A stretch of 64,000 nt of DNA, taken from positions 177,050,502-177,114,501 of the forward strand of contig NC_080541.1 in NCBI RefSeq assembly GCF_028640845.1, in the 5' to 3' direction. Position numbers and translations under genes: made by a program. Source of the DNA: Ahaetulla prasina. Taxonomy: Eukaryota > Chordata > Lepidosauria > Squamata > Colubridae. A model generated the notes under the pieces. That model was not told the DNA's origin, made no database searches, and saw only the letters and a list, made by a program, of their open reading frames with translations. This document shows, piece after piece, positions 47,836-58,935 of this stretch; position 1 is the first letter of the stretch, and every line of letters starts with the position of its first letter.

Positions 47836-48714
47836 GAGTCTCATGAATTTTTGATCAGTCTAGTGAGATATATTATTGGATACCTTAATAATCACCCATT
47901 TTAAATTTGATTTAAGCAGCCTGTGAAAGCTGTTCATGTCCATGTGAAATTAAATGCTTATTTATATTAATATTTGATGATGGGATGATTGAGCACTAGG
48001 AATAAGAAAAAAGGGCAATAATATCCATGAATAATTGATTTAAACAAATAACTTAGGCAACAGGATACTGTTATTTCATGCAAACAAAAATGCCATATAA
48101 TGCCTATAACTCACTAAAACTGGATCTTAAACTAAATTATGTCAGGAAAAATCACGTTGTTTCGCTCTACGGTAGAGAAAGTATTGCATCATGTGTGAAA
48201 AGTTCCACACAAGTATCGTTTGATACAAATCTGCAATTTTAAAAGCTACTTTGTTCTGCTTCCTAAATATGTAGTATGTGTGTAAATGTTGTATACAATA
48301 ATTACAAGGTTTGTACAGGCAGTCCTGGGGTTACAACAACAATTAGGACCAATGAGCAATTTGGTCATAAAGGGTGATGTCTTTTCTGTATAACTAGTCC
48401 CAGTATCAAACTGTTCTTGCTTAATTAGCCAGAATATTATTGGTAGGAAACCACACCACATTTTCTAGTCAAGGCAGTAAAAATGTCCTCAGCAGCCCTC
48501 ATCTTTCTCTTGCCACCAGCAAAAGCAAAATAGTTGGTCAAAGTTTTAAGCCAAGAAAAGAAAAATCTTGTTCAAAATCCAGTAAGATTTCCAACAGAGA
48601 GAGCTTACAAGATGGTTTTGAGCATAGCTGAGAATGTGTGTTCCATTTCACAGAATGCCATTCTTCCCTTAAAAAGATCTTAAATTAATATCTGCTCCTA
48701 AACTGTTTCAAGAA

Positions 48715-48778
48715 AATATGTGTTGCCTTGCACCGTGAGATGAGTGGCCTATAAATTTAACAAATAAAAAAAATAAAT
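48715..48778 (+). mobile_element. SINE/LINE 3' tail fragment
   Basis: GCACCGTGAGATGAGTGGCC ... TATAAATTTAACAAATAAA resembles the GCGGCATATAAATTTAATAAATAAA tail of squamate CR1-type elements. Confidence 0.5.
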
Positions 48779-50174
48779 CACCAGCATCAAAGTCAGTTCT
48801 ACGAAATATAGTTGGTAGCAGTCAACTAGTTACATTTCAACCAAAGCTACCTCTTTCTGATCACAAAACTATGTATTACATCAATCAGAATTGAAAAAAA
48901 TATATATCATTGTTATAACTGATTACATTTTTATTGGTTTAGATAAACATATTCAGAACATTTAACTGCTGATTGTCAACAAAATTTCCAAAACTATTTT
49001 CCAAATGGATTATTAACAGTTGTGGACAGCTCCAGTTTCTCATGCTGGAAGTGATTGATTTCAGCCTAATTCTATGGATAGCATTTCGCACCAGGACAAC
49101 AAACTGACTAAAACGATAGCACAAGCTTAGCTCATGAATTACCAGGACCACACAATGAGTCTATTATCACTCCTAAAAAATAGATTCCAGACTGTACATC
49201 TGACACTATAGTGCAAAGAACAAAAAAAAAGATAAACTCTGCACATATAAGACAGACGTGAGAAGGATTAATAAGAATAGATTGTGGAAGTTAATCAGCA
49301 CAAGTGAGATCGTACAGTTCCAAAAGATAGTCTTATGGTAACCATAAGGATATGTTCGTTCTAAACAATATACAGCTTTGAAGTTTATAATTAGCATGTT
49401 CCTTTTATTCTCTCAAACAGATAGGAAACTGGAATTGTTATTTCAATGGAGCAGAAACATGCTTCTCATGGATATTACCGAAATCATATAGCCCAAATCT
49501 TATTTATATCCCAATACTGATAGCATTAGGAAAGAAGAATAAGATTTCCAGTCAAGAAGAAAACTCCGCCAAATCCTCAGTAAAGCCAAATCTTCAATTA
49601 ATGTCCTCATTTCCAAATCCAAAGACAGTTCTGCTTCAAAATCAAGTGTCCCAATCTGGAATGGATCTTTCATCCATTGTTATTGCATAAGCACTATTGT
49701 ACTTTGCAGTATTATTCAGTTTCATCTGGAAAAAATTATAGGTACAAAGTAGACATAAATGTTCCTACACATACTCGTTTATTAAATCCTGAATGAAATG
49801 CTATGGGATCAGTCTTGAACCATTACACTCTGCCTTCTCAGCCCTGTTGAAAAACCCTAAAATTACAATGCTAATTGGCAGCACATTGTTACCATATGTG
49901 GCATGGTTATAGCACCCTGAAGTTTATTTAAGCTTGGAAAGAGGAATGGAATATTTCAATCCTTTATAAGGAATTCAATTTGGCCCCAGTTATTAAGGAC
50001 ATCATCTACCTCAAGCTGTGTGTTCCTATGACACCTCTTGGTATACCTCTGAATGTATTGATGACAGGCATTCTGTAAGAGGACTCTGATTACATAGGCT
50101 TTTAATAATTCTTTAAGACTTTTTGACCTAGTTCTGTATGCAAGAGAAAATTTCATAAATACAAGTTAACAAAA

Positions 50175-50281
50175 TCCTACTAAGTTGGTGCTAGGAATGA
50201 ATCTTCATAGTAAAGACACTGCCGGGGTTTTTGACTAGCGCAACAAGCCTTAATTTCACTCCTAGCACCAATTTAGTAGGA
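50175..50281. repeat. Foldback element, 107 bp, 27-bp arms
   Basis: TCCTACTAAGTTGGTGCTAG... (50175-50201) pairs with its inverted copy at 50255-50281 with two mismatches, over a loop of about 53 nt. Family unknown. Confidence 0.85.
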
Positions 50282-50683
50282 CTGTGTTGTGTGTCACTCT
50301 CTCTGGTAGTGAACTTAATTAACAGCTGCCAGCAAGATTGAAACTATTATTGTATGAGCCTTCTAAATATCAAGATAGGAAGTATCAGTGAGCTATTTGG
50401 GATTAAAAGATCTGCATAAGTAAGAACTATAAAAATAAGAACAGACAAACAGAAACATTCAATGAAGACTGAGTAGGCTCAATAGCCTTCAAATGGGGCT
50501 ACCAATCTGAAAAGGAAAACAAACAAATGGGGGAGAATGGAATGGATTATCCTAAAGGAAATATTAGCTAGCCAGAGCTGTGATTGGCATTGTAATGAAT
50601 AGGATCACAATACATATTGAGCTAGACCTTTGTTCATGAACCTTCTGAATGTAACTCCGAGATAGAAAGAACAGAGGATGCAT

Positions 50684-50991
50684 CAAGGGTGAAATACTCC
50701 CAGTTCAGACTGGATCAGACGATCCGGTAGCGATGGCGGTGGGTGGTTCAGAGAAATGGTAGCAAAAGTCCTTGGCTCCCCCGCCCATGCCTACCCAATT
50801 GCCTGGTTGCCCGCTTGCCACTTCTTTTAAAAAATGCTTTTAAAAGGTAAAAAAAGGCTATGACGATCACACCTGAGCCGCTCGATCATCAGAGCCTTTT
50901 TTTTTTTACTTTAAAAAGAAGTAAAACTTTTTTACTTTTACTTTTTCGCAGCCAGCGAACCTATAGTAAACCAGTTCAGATTTCACCACTG
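50684..50991. mobile_element. Non-autonomous hAT element, 308 bp
   Basis: The left end CAAGGGTGAAATACTCCCAG and right end (reverse complement CAGTGGTGAAATCTGAAC) are terminal repeats. Perfect 8-bp duplications GGATGCAT occur at 50676-50683 and 50992-50999. The interior shares CTTTTAAAAGGTAAAAAA-type foldbacks with the element at 949. Confidence 0.93.
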
Positions 50992-51074
50992 GGATGCATT
51001 GCCCTAGCAGAACTTCTCTTCAGCCCTCTGCATAAAATTTTGAAAACCCACAAAGCTTCATATCCTGAAGAAAA

Positions 51075-51145
51075 TAACAAGGCAGGCTAGAGGATTCTGC
51101 GAGTTGAAGTCCACACATCTTAAAGTTGCCAAATTGAGAAACAGT
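51075..51145. mobile_element. Old hAT fragment
   Basis: GAGTTGAAGTCCACACATCT and TTGAGAAACAGTG match the common squamate element whose end reads CAGTGTTTCTCAA; only one end is present. Confidence 0.55.
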
Positions 51146-51507
51146 GGTCTACACAGAAAGGAGGATGCAGTGCCTATGCCGGATCCATTATAAAACCTCT
51201 GCCAGGTCCCTTCATGCTTTTCCTTATGGTTACATTGCATATTGTTCTTATATATGAAAGCACAGCCCAAGAATGCATGAAGTCCCTCTTGAATGAAAAC
51301 ATAAGGACTTGGCTTGGATCATTATAGTCACTACACAAGCAACATTGCCCTAATTTTCCAAATTACTACACCTGCATCTTTATTTCATATTGTTTTTATA
51401 CAAATTCCCAGAACATTTAGTTTATTGTTTGTTTTGTGCAACAGAGACCATTGGCAAAAATCTGTTTTCTTAAAGTCCCATAAACTAAACTATTTTAAAA
51501 ATGTCCA

Positions 51508-51673
51508 AGCAGACTTTTATTCGGGTTTTCTCCCACGTAAAATTGGAAGTGTCTTGGCGACGTTTCGACGAAATCCCATTCGTCATCATCAGGCTAGGTG
51601 CTTACAGCTTCCTATTTCTGTTCTGTTCGCGCTGCTCAGAAATAGGAAGCTGTAAGCACCTAGCCTGATGATG

Positions 51674-51675
<2 letters not shown>
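51508..51675. mobile_element. Half of a palindromic MITE with a perfect 39-bp hairpin
   Basis: TTTTATTCGGGTTTTCTCCC ... GGCGACGTTTCGACG leads into arms at 51582-51620 and 51637-51675 that are exact inverted copies, separated by 16 nt. The right outer half is missing and replaced by (TA)n. Confidence 0.85.
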
Positions 51676-51676
<1 letters not shown>

Positions 51677-51746
<70 letters not shown>

Positions 51747-51747
51747 T
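51677..51747. repeat. (TA)n-(CA)n microsatellite
   Basis: A long TA run directly follows the hairpin and ends in ACACACACACAC-type repeats. Confidence 0.97.
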
Positions 51748-53914
51748 TTCAAAATACAAATAAGAAATAAATTAAGAAAAAGTGGATGGCAAAGATTTAT
51801 ATGTGTTTTTTTCTCCAAAAGACTAAAAACATTCCCCTTAAAAGTGATGCTGTATAACAAATACCTAGATGAAAAAAGGCGGAACTTCAATCTGCTTTGA
51901 ATACACATATATCATCCAGTTTGGAAATTATTTGCCAAACTAGAGCATATTTTCATAGTAAGAGACCTCTTTCCATGAGAGGGAAGGGTGGGAGTGGGGA
52001 ATAGTACAACTTTTATTTATTCCTGATACAGGAGATTACATTCTTATAAATATGCTAACGGGCAGAACATATAACTTTAACTCCTTTACTGCATCCTTTT
52101 TCTAGTCATTAGTATGTACATGCTTAGGCTTATGAAGCCACTAAATAAGCAAAAAAGTAAAATAAAAAATAAAATGAAAATAAATACTTAAAGAACCTAG
52201 CTATATGTTCTGAGATTACTCCTCCTTAGCAAGTATTGAAAGTTGACTTACTGCTGTATGAGACTAGGCCTCTTGAGACAGCCCTGTTGAGACAGCCAGA
52301 AAACAAAAACAGTGTAGCTTTTTTGATGTCTAGTTGTAGCTCTTTCCCCCCTCCCCTTTCTTTCCATTTTTAGTAGGAAGTGTGACCCCCCTCATTTTAT
52401 CTATTAAGAATGTCAGAATGAAACAGTCAGTTATGTATCAGCAAATTCATTTTCCTGAAACAAACAAGCAATATATGTTGAATAAATAGTTAAAATACAT
52501 CTATAATGAAATACATCTATACAATTTATCCTTGCCATTCCTTTGAATCAAAAAAAAAATGCTAATGCTGGGAACAAGACCAGGGAATCAATCTGATATG
52601 ACAACTCTTCTCTGTAAAATGCTAAATTCAGGAACTGAATAGGCACACGAGAACTGTCTTTGAGAATTACTGTTTTTTAAAATGGAATGGAAAAAGAAAA
52701 AGCCAAATACATAGGTGACAGAGATGCATGAAGTCATGTTCCTATTCTGCCAGTTTCACTATAAAGGGTAAAAAGCAGTGCATTAGATATTTACAAGACA
52801 ATCTATATCGGGTCCCTCACTCAGCAACTTTATTCTATTTTTATTACAGTTATATCCTACCGCAATCTGTTGATTCTTGGAATGTAAACTTTCACAGTCC
52901 ATTTAACATGCTAGAGAAATTCAATATAGGTGCATATTACAGTCTCTCAAGTCTAGGGCATTTAAATGTATTTGCAAGTATGATGGGCAAAGAATGAAAA
53001 AAAGAGCACACTGGAAATTAATATATCCTTATTATTAATTCTTCCTTACTACGATACTAGTTTAGTTTTATTTAGAGTCATGGATCAGCTGTCAGAGAAT
53101 TCCAAAGAAAAGTCAATACAGAGAATAGAGACAAAAAATTGAAGTTTTTTTTTAAATGCTATATAATCTTAACTTGTAAATTTCATAAAGGATCAAGAAA
53201 GCTTATTGATCACATACATAGTGTGAAAGTAATTGTACTGTGTAGATTATTAATATTTAAAAACTGCAATGCCTAAATTGTTCCCTTTACACTTCCCAAT
53301 AGCAATTGATCAACTATATTCTACCTCCATGGAACCTTTACAGAAGCAAGTTCTGATTCCTGGTGTAATTAGAAATTGCTTATATTGTAAGAGATTCAAG
53401 AATACAGAAATTGAAAATGTTGATTGGATTATATTGGCATTGAGTCTTTATAGGATCAATTCTGGGAATCATGAAACAAAAAAGTAATCTCTTTAGCATC
53501 AAGGAGAACTAAAATGGATTTTTTTAGTCAAATTTAGCATGATGGAATTTATTATTTTTCAGAATATAAAAATTAAAAAAGAATTTAGCCAATGCACATT
53601 CTTTTTTAACTTTTTCTAGATGGGAAGTGACTCAGAAAGACAAGCAGGAGCACTTATAATTTCATTGAAGGTTTTTTTTTGGGGGGGGGGTGTTTCATGA
53701 TCAACATAAACAGCAGATATTGTCAGCATCATCAAAAAGCTCCAAAAGGTCTGATATCACTAGATTTTATACTGTTGTCCCCTGAGCTACTTGAAAACTA
53801 ATGTTGAAGTGATTAAACAAATTAATGTAATATTAAATGTAAAGTAATATTCCTAGCCTGAAAACAAACAAGATACCTGGCTATTCCCACCTGCTAGGAA
53901 AGCTGCAAGTACAG

Positions 53915-54105
53915 TCATAATTGTACTTTTTATGTACACTGAGAACATATTTATTTATTTATTTATTATTTAAATTTATATATGCACCAAAGACAAATTC
54001 CTTGTGTGTCCAATCACACCTGGCCAATAAAGAATTCTATTCTATTCTATTCTATTCTATTCTGTTCTGTTCTGTTCTGTTCTGTTCTGTTCTGTTCTAT
54101 TCTAT
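53915..54105 (+). mobile_element. AATAG-family LINE 3' end with internal TTTA insertion
   Basis: The 3' UTR blocks TTTTATGTACACTGAGAACA and AGACAAATTCCTTGTGTGTC are interrupted by a (TTTA)n-rich stretch at about 53950-53980. The array at 54034-54105 starts as ATTCT and changes to GTTCT for eight units. Confidence 0.88.
54034..54105. repeat. (ATTCT)n changing to (GTTCT)n microsatellite
   Basis: About five ATTCT units, then about eight GTTCT units, then ATTCT again. Confidence 0.96.
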
Positions 54106-54449
54106 AATGGAACACCATATAGTGCATGCAATATATGTGATCTGGATTGTTCTATGGATTGTCATACTCTGTTTAACATTACAATTTTCATACATATTTC
54201 ATTTCGTGATTATTTTTTTATTATTTCTGAATTGTTTCTAGTGGTTTTTTTTACCATTATCAATCTAACATTTACTATTAGCATATTGGACACGGCACAA
54301 AATCCAAAAGTGATACCGTTCTCATCCACTCACTAATATAGGGATGAGGATTTAGAGCAGGGAAAAATAGATTATTAGGCTTGATTTCCCATTTGCAATA
54401 CAAAAGAGCGCAAGGGTCATATTGGAGATAGGCTCCAGTGTAAACTTAC

Positions 54450-54596
54450 CCCTCTGCCCATCAGGCCATTGTTGAAAGGAAGGCCAATAAAGCTGAAGGC
54501 TGCCTCCTGTATAAAATATGGATTCAGGATTCGGATCTCATGGGGCTCTCTTGGAACATGGGTTGCCACAGACTTCCAGAAGCCATCAGAAGCACT
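54450..54596 (-). CDS. ST3GAL3: ST3GAL3, antepenultimate coding exon (start of sialylmotif S)
   Basis: This is another 147-bp, 49-codon exon, with a TTTTTACAG acceptor and a GTAAGT donor on the minus strand. The translation starts SASDGFWKSVATHVP and ends FNNGLMGRG, passing through NPYFIQEAAF. It is the stem of sialylmotif S and joins directly to NIPTLG of the next exon. The sequence is conserved with mammalian ST3GAL3 apart from conservative changes, such as REPHE for KEPPE and SF for TL. The preceding exon should encode the segment ending in YKERV. I looked for it between 54600 and 64000 on the minus strand and did not see it, so it lies outside the window. Sialylmotif L and the transmembrane anchor must also lie further right. 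Confidence 0.96.
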
Positions 54597-56959
54597 CTGT
54601 AAAAATGCAAAGGACCATTGCAGATAGTTAGAGAACCCAAGCCCTGATTTCCTTTTGAATTCACCAGCACTGTAGAAAGGAAATACAAATTAAGAACTAC
54701 TTCCAGAATCTAATAGTTAATTGTGAGAAAAATTGCTAAGAAATTAAAATAATGGGTCTGTTTAAACTATTCTTATTTGGACCTTTAAGATAGGTTCTAT
54801 CCATAGATTGAAATATCTTTGGAAATTACATCTGATTTATAATCCAGGCCTTGTTAACGAACACAACTGTTTAGAAAACAGAGGGGGCAATGCATATTAA
54901 GAGGGGAGAAAATCACTAGTAGTGTACCTTGGCTGACCTCACATATTAAGCACATTTGGTTAGAGGGAACCAAATTCTGGGAATTCAAGGGCTAGACATA
55001 AATTAAGAAAAAAAACCCTGGAAAGACTCACTTTCAGAACACTTAATAAACTGCAATCACAAGAAATCGAATTCAGATTAAGGGCATTTTAATTTTGATT
55101 GAAATACTGTACACAACAGCTACAATAAATAATCTACACAGAGAACCTTTTCATATTTCAAAAATTTTACACAAGATGTGCTCTTCTAATGGAACACAAC
55201 TCCTTACGGAGAAGAACAGTGGAAAGAAAAGATGCATTCAAGAATTGCATGAATATGAACATATATCCATATCCATGCAAACTTTTTGCTTTTCTGGAAT
55301 AATGAGAAAGATGAAACTTAACACAAGATGTGCTTAGAAGAAAAAAATATGATCCCGCTGGGCTGTTCCCTAGACCGACCAACAAGATTGGTAGTATATA
55401 TTCTTTTGTTTTCACAGTGGGCTATATAGACAGTGTGCTCTTTGCACTTGTGGGCTGTAGGGAAAACAGAATGTCTAGAGGAAAAAAACACCTCATAAAT
55501 CCAGGACAGGGAGAACTCTGACATATTAGGAAACTAGGCTCTCAGCTCATGTCTAAAATGGATTACGTATCTTTATTTACTATAGTTTGGTCTCTGCTTC
55601 TTATGGTACCCATGGGAAAAAGAATTATTTGAAAATCTACAACTGAGGAAAGATTAGTTGAGCCATATCAAGTAAGTACAGAATGTCTGCTGTAGCATTG
55701 ATCCCTTCCAAAACAATCCATTTTTAAAAAAATTGTTAAAAATACACTAGTCCTGGAACTTAATGAGCCATGTAAGATTGGGATCACATTTCCAATGAAC
55801 TCTACCAACACAATCCTCAGTGGATCTAGAAACATACCAAATTCACAACACAGTAAAATGAGAAATTGCTCGCGGCTGTATCTCTTTCAAATTAAAACAT
55901 GCAAATGTACAATTAACAAACTGTTTTTAATAATTCCCATGAGTCATTTATTATTACCTGCTTCCAAAAAGAGTTACAAAATATATTGGGATTTAATGAT
56001 CAGCTAACAAAATGATCCAATGGGCACTGTACTGATTCCTATTCTTCCTTTCCTTTTGTCTTCTTTCCCCCCACTATCCACTGAGACTGTTTTCCAATTT
56101 AAATCTTTATGGTTATCTAGCAATGGTTAAAATGTACAGTATATGGGGAAAATCTTCCTGATAGATGCATTGAACCAGGGGAATTTAATATGTAGTCCTT
56201 GATTTACAACCATAATTCAGGAGAGTTGTTTGTGCTGTTGGAGAAGCCTGCTTAACTTCCCATATACATTCAAATACTTACATTAAAAACTTCTGCATAA
56301 GGCTGAGGCCAATTTGTATTTGGTGACATGGGAGGAGATCATGGGATATAAAGCAAATGATTCATATATATAGTAATATTTGCATAAGCTACATTATAAT
56401 AACACTTGAATAAATTGTGTATGACTTAGGTAAGCAATATTCATATGGCAAATGTGTGTGTGTGTTTATGAAAAAATGTTCTTACTGATGTACATGACTT
56501 ATTACTTTAAAGATGAAACATTTGCCTCTCCAGCACAAAAGAAATATTAAAGATATGCACATTTTGGGGAATCAGAGTTCAAAGAGATATATCATACAGA
56601 TCAGCAAGTATTTGAGTATACTGATATGGAAATAAATGTAAATGAAAACTGGATGGGAAAAATATTGCAGTCTCCTGTGGGGGGGAGCAAACCCTTATTT
56701 GTTTTTACCCTTAAAATTTAATTAATGCATTTTATTTAATAAATGTAATCACATTAGGTCTATTCCTGTAACTAGTATGCATTCTCTGATTGGATAATTT
56801 ATGTGGCTAGTTGAGAAAGCAGGAAACAGTAGGCTGTGTTCTTGAAAGCATAGATCCCAGTTGAAGAATATGTTGGATGTGTTTTGTCTTAATTCAGGAT
56901 TTATCAGGTCAAAAAAATATAGTAACTTTGATTTAAAACTATTAAAGACTTCTTAATAA

Positions 56960-58195
56960 TGAATTTGCAGAATTTATGGCCTGAGCCATATGAAGACCCC
57001 CAAAGCCTTGAGCATGATTCATCTGTGGTCTCAATGATCAAACGTGGAGGTGATAATATCAAGATTTGGCGGTTCTTTGCTCTCTCAGAGCCAGACAACT
57101 TGTCATTATTATTATTATTATTTATTATATTTGTATACCGCCCTTCTCCCGAAGGACTCAGGGCGGTTCACAGCCAATAAAAACAACAGAAAACATATAA
57201 TACATATAAAACAGCTAAAACAGTATAAAAAATTTATTCAATTGATGGCCTAAAACTTTTAAATACAAATTTAAAACCCCGTTTAAAACCCCTGATTTAA
57301 AACCCCAATTTAAAACTATGTTCACGCTAGTCCTGCTCGTCGAAACAACGTCTTTAGCTCGCGGCAGAAGGTCCGGAGGTCGGGGAGTTGACGAAGCCCC
57401 AGAGGCAGCTCGTTCCAGAGGGCAGGAGCCCCCACAGAGAAGGCCCTTCCCCTGGAGGTCGCCAGCTGACATTGTTTGGCTGACGGCATCCGGAGGAGGC
57501 CCTCTCTGTGAGAGCGCACTGGTCGGTGAGAGGCTACTGGTGGCAGTAGGCGGTCCCGTAAATACCCTGGCCCTAAGCCATGGAGCGCTTTAAAGGTGAT
57601 AACAAGTACCTTGAAGTGAACCCGGAAGACCACCGGGAGCCAGTGCACACTGCGCAGGAGAGGTGTTACACGGGAGCCACGTGGTGCTCCCTCTATCACC
57701 CGCGCAGCCGCATTCTGGACCAGTTGGAGGCTCCGGGTACCCTTCAAGGGGAGCCCCATGTAGAGAGCATTGCAGTAGTCCAGGCAGGATGTAACAAGGG
57801 CATGATTGATCGGGCATAAGGAAGCCCGGTCAAGAAAGGGGCGCAACTGGTGTATCAGTCATCATTGAAGGAAGCACAAATTCTGCTTCGCAATCAGAGA
57901 ATTCTGTATTGGAATATCAGGCTATGTGCCCATCAACTGAACAGTAAGACAATAATCCAAAATACACAAGCAAGTTTAAAAGAGAATGAATTAAGAAGAG
58001 CAAATACAATGTTTTGGAATGCCAAAGTCAAAGTCCATATCTAAATGCCACAATCCTCAAATATTACTGAGCTGAAGAAGTTCACCATGGAGGAATGGAT
58101 CAAAAGTCCTATACAATGACAAAAAAGACTGATTGCTAGTTATAAGAACCAAGTTGCATTTGGCTGCAATTACTGTGCAACTAGATATATATAAT
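56960..58195 (+). pseudogene. Tc1-like transposase fossil, split by an L2
   Basis: Two pieces on the plus strand (about 56960-57104 and 57853-58195) reassemble in order into a Tc1 transposase C-terminal half. The first shows MIKRGGDNIKIWRFFALSEP (compare KHGGGSIMVWGCFAASG) and breaks inside the segment that continues VIIEGSTNSA. The second shows DNNPKYTSK (second catalytic Asp region of the DDE triad), NVLECQSQSPYLN (compare VLEWPSQSPDLNPIE, with the catalytic Glu region lost) and LIASYKNQV. Stops and frameshifts are numerous, so it is dead. Inverted repeats were not found. Confidence 0.65.
57105..57852 (-). mobile_element. L2-type LINE, 5'-truncated, intact C-terminal frame
   Basis: The minus strand holds a 174-codon uninterrupted frame (57322-57846) with LDYCNALYMGLPLKG, LQLVQNAAARVIEGAP, LRSVHWLPV, FKALHGLGPGYLRDR and APALWNELPLGLRQLPD. 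The 3' UTR ends in AGAAGGGCGGTATAC-type sequence and a (AAT)n tail. A GTCAT repeat at both borders may be the target duplication. It lies within the Tc1 fossil and shows a distinct 3' UTR from the copies at 9303 and 42462. Confidence 0.9.
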
Positions 58196-58196
58196 T

Positions 58197-58245
58197 GTTT
58201 TTTTAAAATATTCTCTCTTTCTCTCTCTCATACACACACACACCA
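58197..58245. repeat. Short (CT)n/(CA)n tract
   Basis: CTCTCTTTCTCTCTCTC is followed by ACACACACACAC. Confidence 0.85.
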
Positions 58246-58787
58246 TGACGCATGAAATTCTGATAACATTCAGTAACAAAGATCTGCAAAAATTCAAAAA
58301 AATCCAAAATAAAGCAAATACTTTTTTATGCATGAAATATTTAGAATTATAAATTTCTTTCTTATTGGGATGAGGACACTCTTCATGATAAGGAGTTGGA
58401 AACATCTCAACTGCTGTACAGTTAATCTAACTCCAAAGATAAGAAGACTAAAGAGTAGATCTGCCAGACTCATAGATTTATCTTCCATTTTATCCTGAGT
58501 CAAAATGATAGAGTGTTTTTATTCTCAGTGCATTTTGAAGATACAATAGATAATTTTTAGCCAAGGGACATATTTTGAATTCTAATAATAAATTGTAGCA
58601 CTCATGTAAAATAGTTATCAGGACAGAGGCTCATCTTTTCAGTGGCATGGAAAATGTGACCAGTCTCAAAATATCCATTTCTTTAAAAGTAAACTGATAA
58701 GGAAACCTCTCTCAAGCTTTCCTAAATGCTCTTTATTTTGGAAGCTGAGTGAACTTAGCTTCACTGCTTTTTTTCCAAGAAAGGCTA

Positions 58788-58935
58788 ACATGACCTTGGG
58801 CCAGTCGTTCTTTCTCAGCTCAACTCATCTCACAGAGTTGTTGTGGGGAAAATAGGAGGAAAAAGTTGTGTTGGTTATGTTCTCTGCCTTGAGTTATTTG
58901 TAAAAAAATAAAAATAAAGGTGGGAAATCTGTCAA
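58788..58935 (+). mobile_element. Squamate SINE 3' portion
   Basis: ATGACCTTGGGCCAGTCGTT, CTCACAGAGTTGTTGTGGGG and CTCTGCCTTGAGTTATTTGT ... AATAAAGGTGGGAAAT occur in the order of a common squamate SINE body and tail (GACCTTGGGCCAGTCA ... AGGGTTGTTGTGGGGAAAAT ... AAGGCGGGATATAAA). The tRNA-like head is missing. Confidence 0.72.

Larger units (their letters stand above)
39485..54449 (-). other. ST3GAL3: ST3GAL3 intron between the two 147-bp exons (about 15.0 kb)
   Basis: The intron is bounded by GTAAGT at 54449 and CCACAG at 39485. It holds a Tigger-like element, a palindrome, a MITE split by an L2, two AATAG-family LINE 3' ends, the short L1-type element, several foldback repeats and a (TA)n tract. 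In 39490-40195, 40575-41560, 41640-42425, 43950-45380, 47860-48700, 48780-50170, 51150-51500 and 51750-53910 I see no gene and no assignable repeat. Confidence 0.9.
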
